In this document: positions 7,077-15,897 of the stretch, piece after piece
Layout: every line of letters begins with the position of its first letter
How positions within the stretch are numbered: the stretch's first letter is position 1
Assembly: GCF_021538615.1 (NCBI RefSeq)
Contig: NZ_JAJHIZ010000003.1
Coordinates: 1,488,001 to 1,552,000 of the forward strand
DNA: 64,000 bases
DNA from: Niabella agricola
GTDB lineage: Bacteria; Bacteroidota; Bacteroidia; Chitinophagales; Chitinophagaceae
Reading direction: 5' to 3'
The notes under the pieces: generated by a model
Told to the model about the DNA's origin: nothing
Databases searched by the model: none
The model's input: only the letters and a program-made list of their open reading frames with translations
Made by a program: the position numbers and the translations under genes

Positions 7077-7748
7077 ATGAGCAACGAATTAACTGAATCG
7101 AAATCATTACCGGTGCTGGATGCCGAAGAAATCCGCGTGCTGGGGGCCCTGATGGAAAAATCAAAGGCCACGCCGGAGTATTATCCCATGACCTTAAACG
7201 GACTAACCGCCGCCTGTAACCAGAAAACAGCGCGTTATCCCGTTGTGAATTATGATGAGCAAACCGTTACCCTGGTCCTGGACCGGTTAAAACGGAAAAA
7301 CCTGGCGGCAACCGTTACCGGGGGCAGCAGCCGGGTGGTTAAATACCGGCATACCATTGCCCTCAATTATCAGTTTACACCGGATGAGCTGGCGGTGCTC
7401 TGCCTGCTCTTTCTGAGAGGACCGCTCACCCCCGGCGAAATCAACAGCAGCTCCGGCCGGCTATATGAATTTGATGACCTGGCCGAGGTGCAATCCGTAT
7501 TGGAAAAATTATCTACCGCAGCAACGCCTTATGTACGGCAGTTATCCCGGCAGCCGGGACAAAAAGAAGCCCGTTATATGCATTTATTTGCGGATGAAGC
7601 GCTACTGGAAACCTATACAGCGGAAACTACAGCACCTCCTGCAGCAGCTTCCAACAGCCACCTTGAAGAACGGCTGCAGGTGGTGGAGCGGGAACTGGCT
7701 GCATTAAAAGAAGCTTTTGAAAAACTGATGAAGGAATGGACCGGATAA
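7077..7748 (+). CDS. YceH/DUF480 family protein
   Basis: 223 aa. The family hallmark is the tandem winged-helix layout: wing 1 at LDAEEIRVLGALMEKSKATPEYYPMTLNGLTAACNQKTAR (residues about 15-55), and wing 2 at FTPDELAVLCLLFLRGPLTPGEINSSSGRLYEF (about 100-133). It ends in a coiled-coil helix LEERLQVVERELAALKEAFEKLMKEW (about 195-220). The family is widespread with no proven function; the folds suggest DNA binding. The two neighbours are unrelated. A weak TAnnTTTG-like element precedes the ATG. Confidence 0.9.
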   Translation: MSNELTESKSLPVLDAEEIRVLGALMEKSKATPEYYPMTLNGLTAACNQKTARYPVVNYDEQTVTLVLDRLKRKNLAATVTGGSSRVVKYRHTIALNYQFTPDELAVLCLLFLRGPLTPGEINSSSGRLYEFDDLAEVQSVLEKLSTAATPYVRQLSRQPGQKEARYMHLFADEALLETYTAETTAPPAAASNSHLEERLQVVERELAALKEAFEKLMKEWTG

Positions 7749-7830
7749 GGTTTTAAAAATAAATTCCGGATAAAATGTGTAATCTGATTTTGCAGGTTAA
7801 AAGAAGACACGCCTGATACAGCAGTAGTCT

Positions 7831-8583
7831 TTACAACTTTTCACCCAGTGGCGCATAATATCTTCCGGTAGGCAGCAACAGCTCATAATGTTTCCCAACA
7901 GAGAACCGTTTCATTTCAATAGCAGAATCTGTAAAATGGCTGCCCGTTATTTGTGCCCGCTTCCAGTCGCGAAGTGCCGCGCAGAGCAGTTTACCGGCGG
8001 CGCCGGTAAGACTATCTACCAGCACGGTTAACGCTCCTGTTTCAAACATGCCTGCTCTTTTCGCCCGGTATATCTTTTCTCGCTCATGTGCCCGTTTTAA
8101 AGAAGTGATGCGCTTATCCCCTTCCAAAAACTCATCAGCAATTTCTATGGCATCGTCAAATGAAGTGCCGCGTACGCCTCTCAGATCCAACGTAATCCTG
8201 TTAACGCCTTCGGATTTGATTCTTTCCAGTTTTTTTACAAAAACTGTATAGGCTCCTTTAGCAAGCGGTGACAACTCTATATAAGCTGTCCGCGGTTCTG
8301 TTTTTACAACCGTGATCACCGGCTGTTCACTATCTATGGCACCAGTGCCGGAGGCCCGTCCTGTAGTAACTGCAACACCATTGAGCCGGGTCGCCATCTT
8401 ATTAAGTGCAATCCGTTCCAGATCTGACACGTCCACTGTGTCGGTATAATGGTGGCTGATAATCTTCAACACATCGCCGGGAATAACCACAGCGCGGTGG
8501 CTCGTATGCAGGTTATATCCGATACCTGCACCTAAAAGCAGCACGAGGACAAAGAGCAGCAGATTATTGTAACGGCGGATCAT
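7831..8583 (-). CDS. S41 (C-terminal processing) protease-like protein without catalytic dyad
   Basis: 250 aa with an N-terminal membrane anchor (residues 8-25). Residues 38-70 match the N-terminal helical part of carboxyl-terminal proteases. The PDZ domain that should follow is replaced by about 15 residues. The catalytic core is recognisable: PRTAYIELSPLAKGA, ITLDLRGVRGTSFDDAIEIADEFL (130-153) and LTVLVDSLTGAAGKLLCAALRDWKRAQITG (185-214). Aligned by eye with Tsp/CtpA, the nucleophilic serine falls on Ala195 and the general-base lysine on Ser220. The protein is therefore probably a non-enzymatic relative. It is monocistronic and convergent with yceH. Confidence 0.7.
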   Translation of the reverse strand: MIRRYNNLLLFVLVLLLGAGIGYNLHTSHRAVVIPGDVLKIISHHYTDTVDVSDLERIALNKMATRLNGVAVTTGRASGTGAIDSEQPVITVVKTEPRTAYIELSPLAKGAYTVFVKKLERIKSEGVNRITLDLRGVRGTSFDDAIEIADEFLEGDKRITSLKRAHEREKIYRAKRAGMFETGALTVLVDSLTGAAGKLLCAALRDWKRAQITGSHFTDSAIEMKRFSVGKHYELLLPTGRYYAPLGEKL

Positions 8584-8890
8584 GGTACTGAATAACTTTT
8601 CCTGAAAGTTAGCAATTTATGATTAAGAACGGGCACACTTTTGTTCGGATTGAATCTATACGCGGGTCATCTATATGCATTTCCGTCCTGCAGATTCCCG
8701 CTGATTTAAACTCAGATCTAACAGATCAAGAGACTGAAGTACCTGCCGATTGATACTGCGTTGCGATTATACTGTATACACACAAGGCAGGTGTCGCAAG
8801 CAATTCATCACATCAAATCATCAATTCACTGCAGATGGAGTGATGCATCTTTTAGAGCCGGGATAGTTTTGTGTTCTAAAACAATCCATC
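8584..8890. other. Intergenic region with a decayed repeat and a promoter
   Basis: About 8690-8730 contains loose copies of CGCTGATTTAAACTCAGATC-type words seen in other intergenic regions of such genomes. The right end carries the -7 element of the lipoprotein gene. No gene is visible. Confidence 0.45.
8864..8871 (+). promoter_or_regulatory. -7 element of the lipoprotein gene at 8891
   Basis: TAGTTTTG matches TAnnTTTG and lies 19 nt upstream of the start codon. No convincing -33 element. Confidence 0.45.
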
Positions 8891-9439
8891 ATGTACAGAA
8901 CAATTTTATTTACCCTGCTAACCTTTTCAAGTTTGCTGGGTGCTTGCGAAAAAAACCAAACCGATGCTTCCGGCGCCTATGGCGATGGCCCCAAAACACC
9001 CGTTCCTGCTGCATTACAGGGCGGCTGGATGTATGGCTACTTTTCCACTACGGAGTATTGGAATCAGAACCCGGCCGAGTATATTGGCAACGGTTTTGAA
9101 TTAGCCATTGCCTTTAAATTCAACGTCAACGGCACGTATGAGCAGTATTTCACTTCCAAAACTGTATCAGGTGGTGTAGCCACTTACCACCAGTCGGTTA
9201 CCAAAGGAACCGTGGAAATAAACGAGGCCAGTAAAACCATCGTTACACACGCCCATTCGGCGCATTACAAACAAACCAAAAACGGGCAGACCACGGAGAA
9301 CCGGGACCTGGCTGACAGCGAGATTACTAAAGAAACCCAATACACATATGAACAGGGAACGGAACCCAATGGCACAAAGCATATTCGTCTTAAAATGAAG
9401 GGCACGGCCGATGCGCTTTCGTTCCTGCTGAAATTTTAA
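8891..9439 (+). CDS. Exported lipoprotein of unknown function
   Basis: 182 aa. SPII signal peptide with lipobox LLGAC (Cys19). The mature part begins with a short linker and then GGWMYGYFSTTEYW, followed by alternating strands such as AIAFKFNVNGTYEQYFTSKTV and TKGTVEINEASKTIVTHAHSAHYKQ, which suggest a small beta-barrel of the lipocalin-like type common in Bacteroidota lipoproteins. This is inferred from pattern only. It stands upstream of another lipoprotein gene (9531) with a 91-nt gap, so the two may be co-transcribed. Confidence 0.7.
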   Translation: MYRTILFTLLTFSSLLGACEKNQTDASGAYGDGPKTPVPAALQGGWMYGYFSTTEYWNQNPAEYIGNGFELAIAFKFNVNGTYEQYFTSKTVSGGVATYHQSVTKGTVEINEASKTIVTHAHSAHYKQTKNGQTTENRDLADSEITKETQYTYEQGTEPNGTKHIRLKMKGTADALSFLLKF

Positions 9440-9530
9440 TCCTGCACCCATCATTCGTCCCGGCATCCTGCTGTGCACAGCGATGAGCAGGACGGGCTTT
9501 CGATTCAATCTTATTATAAAATCAAAACAA

Positions 9531-10853
9531 ATGAAAAGAATTGCTTTTTCCGGGCGCTTCCGGATCCTGCTGTTGCTGCTGGGCTTTATGATCCTCATTG
9601 CGGCATCCTGCAAAAAAATATCGCTGATTCCGGAAACCGGGAACGAAGATCCTCCGATTCCTGAAACGAACAATAATAGCGGCCAGGTAACACCCATCGG
9701 GGAACCGCTTGAAGCCGCTGTAACAACAATGATCGGCCCTGCCGGCGGAACGCTCCAATCTGCCGACGGCCGGCTGCACATCACCATACCTGCCGGTGCC
9801 GTTTCTGCAAACCAGGGATTCAGCATCCAGCGGATCACGAACACCAATATTGCCGGAACAGGTTCTGCCTACCGCTTACTGCCGCATGGTGTTCCCTTTT
9901 CAAAACCGGTTACACTGTCTTTCCAATATGACACGCTTGTTTTTGAAGGCACAGCCCCTGAGGCTGTGGGCATTGCCTACCAGGATGAACAAGGCGTGTG
10001 GTGGGGACAGGGTGCCGCAAAAGATGCGACGGCAAATACATTATCCGTTAGCACTACTCATTTTAGTGACTGGAGCCTGTTTAAGGCGTTTACACTTTAT
10101 CCCACATCCGGTGCTGTAAATCCGGGGCAAACGCAGGAGCTGCGTGTAAACAATAACCTGTCGGATGATTTTGTCGTTCCTCCTGTTCCGGGCACACCCC
10201 GCCCTATCGGTCCACAGCATGACGTAACCGCAGCGTATATTAAAGAGTGGAAACTGGGCGGAGCCGGTACACTGAGCCCCGCTGGTTCAGAAGCCGTTTA
10301 TACAGCCCCCTCAGGCATGCCCGCACGCAACCCGGTAGCCGTTTCTGTAACGTTGAAAGGACCCGGTACAGGACTATATATACTGGTATCCAATATTTAT
10401 ATCGGCCCTGAAGGTGTCACCTTCCGCATCGACAACGGCCCCTGGCTGCACGGCACGGTTCCACTGGGTGTTGTACTGGCACAGGGCATACACAACCTGG
10501 ATGCAGCCGTGGTATCTTCCGGTAATAACGGACCTGCAGACGCTGCCTTAAGTTTGAAATGGACCGGGTATCCCTCCGGAGGCCATCTCAACTGGGGCGA
10601 TTCCATTCCCTGGTTTCTTTACCAGCCGCCGGGCAATACGGCTTACCAGCAATTTATGGTAACCGGAAAGGTGATTATGCCGAGTGCCGGGGGCATTGAC
10701 TTCAGCAGGTACACGGAAACACCCGGGGGCACCATCGTGGGTAGCTTTTACCTGGAAAGAGCCGGAAAGCGCGTTATGACAGGATCCGGAGTTACCTGGT
10801 CGCCCGCAAAAATCGAAGGCTTTTTTCGTGTAAAACGGGCTGCGCCATTGTAA
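9531..10853 (+). CDS. Lipoprotein with a ZU5-like domain
   Basis: 440 aa from the ATG at 9531. The signal peptide ends in ILIAASC, and the upstream in-frame codons do not look like a signal peptide. Residues about 65-145 resemble a ZU5 domain: GPAGGTLQSADGRLHITIPAGAVS, then LLPHGVPFSKPVTLSFQYD, then a TTHFSDW segment. The remainder is beta-rich with no recognisable enzyme motif. ZU5 modules mediate binding in surface proteins. Likely anchored in the outer membrane; the ligand is unknown. Confidence 0.7.
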   Translation: MKRIAFSGRFRILLLLLGFMILIAASCKKISLIPETGNEDPPIPETNNNSGQVTPIGEPLEAAVTTMIGPAGGTLQSADGRLHITIPAGAVSANQGFSIQRITNTNIAGTGSAYRLLPHGVPFSKPVTLSFQYDTLVFEGTAPEAVGIAYQDEQGVWWGQGAAKDATANTLSVSTTHFSDWSLFKAFTLYPTSGAVNPGQTQELRVNNNLSDDFVVPPVPGTPRPIGPQHDVTAAYIKEWKLGGAGTLSPAGSEAVYTAPSGMPARNPVAVSVTLKGPGTGLYILVSNIYIGPEGVTFRIDNGPWLHGTVPLGVVLAQGIHNLDAAVVSSGNNGPADAALSLKWTGYPSGGHLNWGDSIPWFLYQPPGNTAYQQFMVTGKVIMPSAGGIDFSRYTETPGGTIVGSFYLERAGKRVMTGSGVTWSPAKIEGFFRVKRAAPL

Positions 10854-11287
10854 TAATGGCCTCCCCCGTTACCTATACAGAACCGGGCCATATCCGAAAG
10901 CGATGGCAATAATAGAACATCATCCTTTCAGCGACCGGTATATCTGCGAAGGCGGCATCCAGGCAATTCCTTTTGAATAAAGCGCATTGATTGGATGCCG
11001 CCTTCTGTGGGTTACGTTTTTATCCAGGATGCTCCCGCTGCCATCGCTACCCATTACTTAAGGAAATACTTATTCAACGGCTTCACGTTGCCGATTGATA
11101 AAACAGGTTAATATCTTTTAGTTATGCTATCCTGCGGTTCAATAATAACCAACCAACGTCTATAGCTTCGTTGATTTTATGCCCCCCGGTCAATATGGCG
11201 GGCTACAAGTACTTCCTTTATGGTATTTTTGTGGTTGATAACGATTAAGCTGAAGAATTTATCATCCTGAACCTTAGCTCATAAAGC
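10854..11287. other. Intergenic region with a long inverted repeat and a promoter element
   Basis: It contains the 14-bp inverted repeat at 10948-11005 and a TATTTTTG -7 candidate at 11224-11231, 56 nt before the PHP-type gene. Nothing else is recognised. Confidence 0.45.
10948..11005. repeat. 14-bp perfect inverted repeat with 30-nt loop
   Basis: GAAGGCGGCATCCA (10948-10961) is mirrored exactly by TGGATGCCGCCTTC (10992-11005). It has no U-tract and an unusually large loop for a terminator, so it is more likely a processing, protein-binding or small repeat element. Confidence 0.65.
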
Positions 11288-13378
11288 ATGCAACAAGCCT
11301 TAAACAAGACCACGCTTCTGGTGCTGCTCTTTGCTGCACTGGCTGTGGGCGCACAGCCAGCTATTGACCTGGGCGGCCTTCAGAAAAACGGCGCACAGGT
11401 GCATGCTGACAAAAACCATATTATGATTCAATGGCCCGCAGGAAAGGCTGGTATGGTAAAAATGATCCTGGACCGTAACCCGGCGCGCCCCCTTTTTCAC
11501 AGCATACAGGTAGGTAAAGCCAACACGTTTACCGAGGTGGTAAAGGAGCTGGATCCCGTATTTATCCTTCGGGAAGGCAAAAGAACCCTGAGCCCTTCCA
11601 GTGGCGGCTGGGATGTTTTTTTTGACAAAGTGCCCACGCGGCCGTATACGACCGAACTGGTGGAATGCAGCAACCGCAATGGTGCTGTATCCAGTGAAGG
11701 GTCCCGTACCATTGTAAAGATCGGTGCGCTGAAGGCCGGTTCCTTTTCCGGTCACTTAGAGATCACCATCTACAACGGAAGTCCCCTGTTCAATATTGCT
11801 GCCGTGGTATCCACCGCAAAGGATTCAACCGCTATTTTATATGACGCGGGGCTGGTTCATAAAAACGAAACCTGGAAGAGGGTTGCCTGGGCCGATGTCA
11901 ATGACCGGATGCAATACCAGGAAACCGGTCTGCAGGACACTGCACAAAACCTGGAAGTAAAATACCGGACCATTATCGGCCAGACGGCTGCGGGCAGTTG
12001 TGCCATATTCCCGGCGCCGCACCAATATTTTTACCCGCTTGATGAAGCCTTTAATTTAAAATTCACCTGGCAGGGTCGCAATTATTTAAACAAGGTTCCG
12101 GGTTTCGGGATCGGTATCCGTCAGGATCCACTGGGCGACCGGCGTTATGTGCCCTGGTTTAATGCCCCACCCGGCACTTTTCAGCGGCTGAACTTTTTTT
12201 GCCTGGTAAGCACAGACCCGCCGGCAGCCATCCTGGAATCCGTAAAGAAATTTACGAACAATGATCAGTTTGTTGCCCTGCCCGGCTATAAAACAATGGC
12301 CAGTCATTTTCACAACGAGTTTATCATGCAGGTGGCCTTGAGCGGGAAACCAGTTCCGGAAAAACCCGAATTTACCGAAGTACTGAAGCGCACAGGAATC
12401 AACATCGTGAAGCTGGCAGAATTTCACGGTGTGGGGCATCCCAAGGGACCGGATTCCCTCCGGCTGAAAGAACTGCATGCATTGTTTACACAAACCAAGC
12501 GGCTTTCAGACACCAGTTTTCTGCTGCTGCCGGGCGAAGAGGTCAATAACTTTTATGGTGGTCATTGGCTGGCCTTGTTTCCCAAACCGGTGTACTGGGT
12601 CATGTCGAAGAAAAACGATACGCCGTTTCTTTCCCAGGACCCCGTATATGGCAAGGTATATCATGTGGGGACAAAAGAAGAAATGCTCCGCCTTCTTCAG
12701 CTGGAGCGGGGCCTCGCCTGGGTAGCGCATGCCCGTACCAAAGCATCGACGGGCTACCCGGACCAATACCGGGAAGCCGATTTCTTTAAATCAGACACCT
12801 ACCTGGGCGCCGCCTGGAAGGCTATACCCGCCGATCTTTCGTGGACAACGCTCAGCAAGCGCGTGCTTCATCTTATGGATGATATGGCCAACTGGGGATT
12901 GAAAAAATACGTGCTCAGCGAATCTGACATTTTCACTATCACCCGGCAAAACGAGATGTATGCGCATTTGAATATCAACTATCTTAAACTAAAAAAACTT
13001 CCCCGGTATGATCAAGGCTGGCAACCCGTTCTGGATGTGTTGCGCAACGGCCGTTTTTTTGTATCCACCGGAGAAGTCCTGATTCCTTCTTTTCACATTA
13101 ACGGAAAGGAATCAGGTGATACGCTAAAACTGAACGCAACGGGCAAGGCTACAATCTCCATCCAGCTTCGCTGGACCTTCCCGCTCCGGCACGCGGAAAT
13201 CGTTTCAGGAGATGGAAAACAGGTTTTTCGCACGCCCATTCCTTTAAATCATACCCTGCCCTTTGGCAAACAAACCTTCCGCTGGCCGGTGCAACTTGAA
13301 AACCGGAAATGGGTGCGCGTGGAAGTATGGGACGTGGCCGCCAACGGTGCCTTTACGCAACCGGTATGGCTGCAATAG
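11288..13378 (+). CDS. Secreted PHP-domain (CehA/McbA-like) metallohydrolase candidate
   Basis: 696 aa with an SPI signal peptide ending near GAQ (residue 23). The N-terminal half (about 25-330) is beta-rich without known motifs. From 338 the spacing of metal ligands resembles a PHP domain: SHFHNEF (His340, His342), LAEFHGVGH (His380, His384), LLPGEEVNN...GGH (Glu417/418, His426) and WVAHARTK (His481). The C-terminal part is again beta-rich. CehA/McbA relatives hydrolyse esters, carbamates or phosphoesters with metals; the substrate here is unknown. It converges on the GH20-like gene of the Sus locus, with which it may cooperate outside the cytoplasm. Confidence 0.65.
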   Translation: MQQALNKTTLLVLLFAALAVGAQPAIDLGGLQKNGAQVHADKNHIMIQWPAGKAGMVKMILDRNPARPLFHSIQVGKANTFTEVVKELDPVFILREGKRTLSPSSGGWDVFFDKVPTRPYTTELVECSNRNGAVSSEGSRTIVKIGALKAGSFSGHLEITIYNGSPLFNIAAVVSTAKDSTAILYDAGLVHKNETWKRVAWADVNDRMQYQETGLQDTAQNLEVKYRTIIGQTAAGSCAIFPAPHQYFYPLDEAFNLKFTWQGRNYLNKVPGFGIGIRQDPLGDRRYVPWFNAPPGTFQRLNFFCLVSTDPPAAILESVKKFTNNDQFVALPGYKTMASHFHNEFIMQVALSGKPVPEKPEFTEVLKRTGINIVKLAEFHGVGHPKGPDSLRLKELHALFTQTKRLSDTSFLLLPGEEVNNFYGGHWLALFPKPVYWVMSKKNDTPFLSQDPVYGKVYHVGTKEEMLRLLQLERGLAWVAHARTKASTGYPDQYREADFFKSDTYLGAAWKAIPADLSWTTLSKRVLHLMDDMANWGLKKYVLSESDIFTITRQNEMYAHLNINYLKLKKLPRYDQGWQPVLDVLRNGRFFVSTGEVLIPSFHINGKESGDTLKLNATGKATISIQLRWTFPLRHAEIVSGDGKQVFRTPIPLNHTLPFGKQTFRWPVQLENRKWVRVEVWDVAANGAFTQPVWLQ

Positions 13379-13441
13379 GACAAAGACCTTATACATAGTG
13401 GCCGGCGCATGCGGTTTACACCCCGTCAAAAAAACGGCCCA

Positions 13442-14584
13442 CTACCTGCCCGTTTGACGAATAACCCGGAACAGGTTCTTAAACGTTGTTATATTAGCAG
13501 CGGCACCGGCAGAATACGGCTGACGCCCATAATAGGCCCGGATAAACTCAGCCGTACTGATCCATGTCGTTTCGAGCACCCCCTGCATCCGGCCTGCAAG
13601 CGTTTGGGCAAATTCCGCCCGGGTACCATCTTTACGGGCTGCATAGATCTGCTCCAGCTGGGCCAGGGCCGACGCTGTATCTGCGCAGGCACTGGCCAGC
13701 ACATCAAAGCCTTTGATGGCAAAATATGCCGGCGTGGGCGGGGCATTTTCATATTTCCAATCGGTGATCATAATATCTTTAGGGATCATGTCGATCGCCC
13801 GGTGCGTATTGTTCATACTGGCCTGCCATCCCAGCAGGTTGGTGGTTTTTCCATCGATCAGGCGATCGCTCCACATCCACATGCGGCATTTTTTTTCCTG
13901 CAGGTGCGCATGTAATTTCCGGATGTATTCCGCCAGGATCTCTGCCTTATCCCGTCCTCCGCAGCGGGGGCATTTTTCATACCCAATGATCCAGGCTTCA
14001 TCCAGCCCAACATGGAAGTCAGCAGCACCGCATACTTCAATCAATTCATCCATCAGCGGAAAAATAATCTTTAACAGATCCGGATGTGCCGGGCAGAGGC
14101 TCTTATGATAAAAGTCGTACCAGTTCCCGTACTTCCAGGGTACCGGCGGATTCAGGTCCGGCGATTCGTCGAACTGCGGATACTTTGCCAGCAACGGCAA
14201 CAGCTCGGTTTGCTCCGACTGATGCCCCAGCAGGTTCATCATGGGCACCATACGGATATTGGCTTCTTTACAGGAACGGGCAATCTGCTGCAGTTCGGCC
14301 CTGGACAGCGCGCCTGTTGCGGCAAGTTCGGGATGCGATTCAAACTGGTACCACCATTCAATGCGCAACGCTAATGTGTTGACGCCTTCTTTCGGCAGCG
14401 CCTCTTTTATAAAACGGCACAGCATTTCCACATCTGCCCGCTGTGGTATGTTTAGCATCAACCCCCTTACCGGAAGTTCTTTCCAGGGAAAATCCTTATA
14501 CGTTTGCCCAGCAGCCCGGTGCCCGGAAAGCAGGCCTGTATACAGCATACAGGCCACTAACCATAATCGTATTATTTTTTTCAT
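13442..14584 (-). CDS. GH20-like glycoside hydrolase (beta-hexosaminidase type), secreted
   Basis: 380 aa with signal peptide (KKIIRLWLVACMLYTGLLSG). The TIM barrel shows GH20 landmarks: RGLMLNIPQRADVEMLCRFIKEALPKEGVNTLALRIEWWYQFE, then ANIRMVPMMNLLGHQSE, and the catalytic-type segment FHVGLDEAW, in which the Asp-Glu pair of GH20 enzymes is kept. A CPRCGG cysteine cluster follows and is unusual for the family. It lacks the N-terminal GH20b domain. ATG at 14584 is preferred; two codons upstream is a GTG. Last gene of the first Sus locus, 8 nt after the NHL gene. Likely hydrolyses N-acetylhexosamine linkages. Confidence 0.72.
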   Translation of the reverse strand: MKKIIRLWLVACMLYTGLLSGHRAAGQTYKDFPWKELPVRGLMLNIPQRADVEMLCRFIKEALPKEGVNTLALRIEWWYQFESHPELAATGALSRAELQQIARSCKEANIRMVPMMNLLGHQSEQTELLPLLAKYPQFDESPDLNPPVPWKYGNWYDFYHKSLCPAHPDLLKIIFPLMDELIEVCGAADFHVGLDEAWIIGYEKCPRCGGRDKAEILAEYIRKLHAHLQEKKCRMWMWSDRLIDGKTTNLLGWQASMNNTHRAIDMIPKDIMITDWKYENAPPTPAYFAIKGFDVLASACADTASALAQLEQIYAARKDGTRAEFAQTLAGRMQGVLETTWISTAEFIRAYYGRQPYSAGAAANITTFKNLFRVIRQTGR

Positions 14585-14592
14585 TGCCACCC

Positions 14593-15870
14593 TTACTCCG
14601 TTATAACCTTCCGCACCCGTTGGTTGTTGCGATCCAGTACATATACCACTCCGTTTTTATCAACAGCCACGCCGGTGGGTGCATAGAGCAATGCTGCGCT
14701 GCCTGTACCGTCGGCAAAGCCCGCGGTACTTCCGCCGATAAATGTGCTCACTTCCCAGGTACCTGCAGCAATACGGCGGATGCATTGGTTGCTGTTGCTG
14801 CCCGATCCATCCCAGGTACCGTTGCCGGCGATATAAAGATTATTACTCTTGTCTGTCGTAATCGCCCAGGGAAAATCAAATTTTGCCGCGGAGCCTGTCC
14901 CGTTTACCAGACCTGTAGCACCCGGCTGGCCGGCGATCAGCGTAGGTTCCCAGGTGTCCGCTTTCAGCTTCCAGATCACCGATTTTCCATGTTCCACCAC
15001 ATAGAGGTTGCCCTGCTGGTCAACCGTTACATCCGAAGGATAGTTAAACCCGGTGGCAATATCCTTTGTGCTTCCATCGGGTTTAACCTGTACAATGGCC
15101 CCGGAAGAGGTATTGGCATAATAGACCATGCCATTGCGTTTATCAATACCCAGTCCCCAGGCCTCACCCCAGCAAACCCTTGAAGTGGTTCCGTCCGGTG
15201 TGATCCGGCGCACCGTCCAGGCCTCCGGATCGGATACATAAATATTACCGGTAGTGGGATCGGCAACCACGTCAAACGGCATGTAGAACTCGGCTTCCTC
15301 ACCTTTTCCCTCTTTGTATCCATAATTACCATTGCCGGCGATGGATGTTACCGTTCCATCCGGGGCAATTTTGCGCACGCGCCGGTTACCCGCATCGGCC
15401 ACATATACATTCCCGTCTGCATCCACATCCAGACCGCAGCGCGCATTAAAATTAAAGGATGCCAGCTTGCCCTTACCATCAGCAAACCCGGCAGTACCGG
15501 TGCCTGCCAGTGTTGATACCACCGATGAAGGCAGGTAGTTAAAATCGGTTTTGCTGGCCACACTGCGCCCGTTAATAGTAACTTCTATTTTTCCGCTGCC
15601 GGCTTTTTGGGGAATTACGATCAGGATCCGGTCCTCCACAGCCCCCTCTACATAAGCTTTTACGCCATTTACGGTTACGTTCACGTTACTTACCTGCCTG
15701 CTGAAGTTGGAGCCATAAAGCAGCACTTCGGTACCGGCACCACCGGAGGCGGGGGTAAACTGGTCTACCGTTATGGGTGCATTGCCGTTATGTTCAAAGG
15801 TCGTTTCTTTTTTACAGGCGGTAACCATTACGATCAGCAATACTACCATGCCTTTTATAATCGGTTTCAT
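14593..15870 (-). CDS. IPT/TIG plus NHL-repeat lipoprotein of the Sus locus
   Basis: 425 aa. Lipobox IVMVTAC. Residues about 32-113 form an IPT/TIG domain (VDQFTPASGGAGTEVLLYGSNFS...). Then come NHL repeats forming a beta-propeller, with recurrent units such as GLDVDADGNVYVADAGNRRVRKIAPDG, DVTVDQQGNLYVVEHG and GVAVDKNGVVYVLDRNNQRVRKV, and TLAGTGTAGFADG linkers. Such proteins are regular partners of SusC/SusD pairs and are thought to be cell-surface glycan-binding proteins. It lies between susD (27 nt) and the GH20-like gene (8 nt). Confidence 0.88.
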   Translation of the reverse strand: MKPIIKGMVVLLIVMVTACKKETTFEHNGNAPITVDQFTPASGGAGTEVLLYGSNFSRQVSNVNVTVNGVKAYVEGAVEDRILIVIPQKAGSGKIEVTINGRSVASKTDFNYLPSSVVSTLAGTGTAGFADGKGKLASFNFNARCGLDVDADGNVYVADAGNRRVRKIAPDGTVTSIAGNGNYGYKEGKGEEAEFYMPFDVVADPTTGNIYVSDPEAWTVRRITPDGTTSRVCWGEAWGLGIDKRNGMVYYANTSSGAIVQVKPDGSTKDIATGFNYPSDVTVDQQGNLYVVEHGKSVIWKLKADTWEPTLIAGQPGATGLVNGTGSAAKFDFPWAITTDKSNNLYIAGNGTWDGSGSNSNQCIRRIAAGTWEVSTFIGGSTAGFADGTGSAALLYAPTGVAVDKNGVVYVLDRNNQRVRKVITE

Positions 15871-15897
15871 TCTATATTATTTTTGGTTCGATTAATT

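Noticed and set aside
10948..11005. Inverted repeat as a rho-independent terminator
   Set aside because: The loop is 30 nt and no U-tract follows on either strand.
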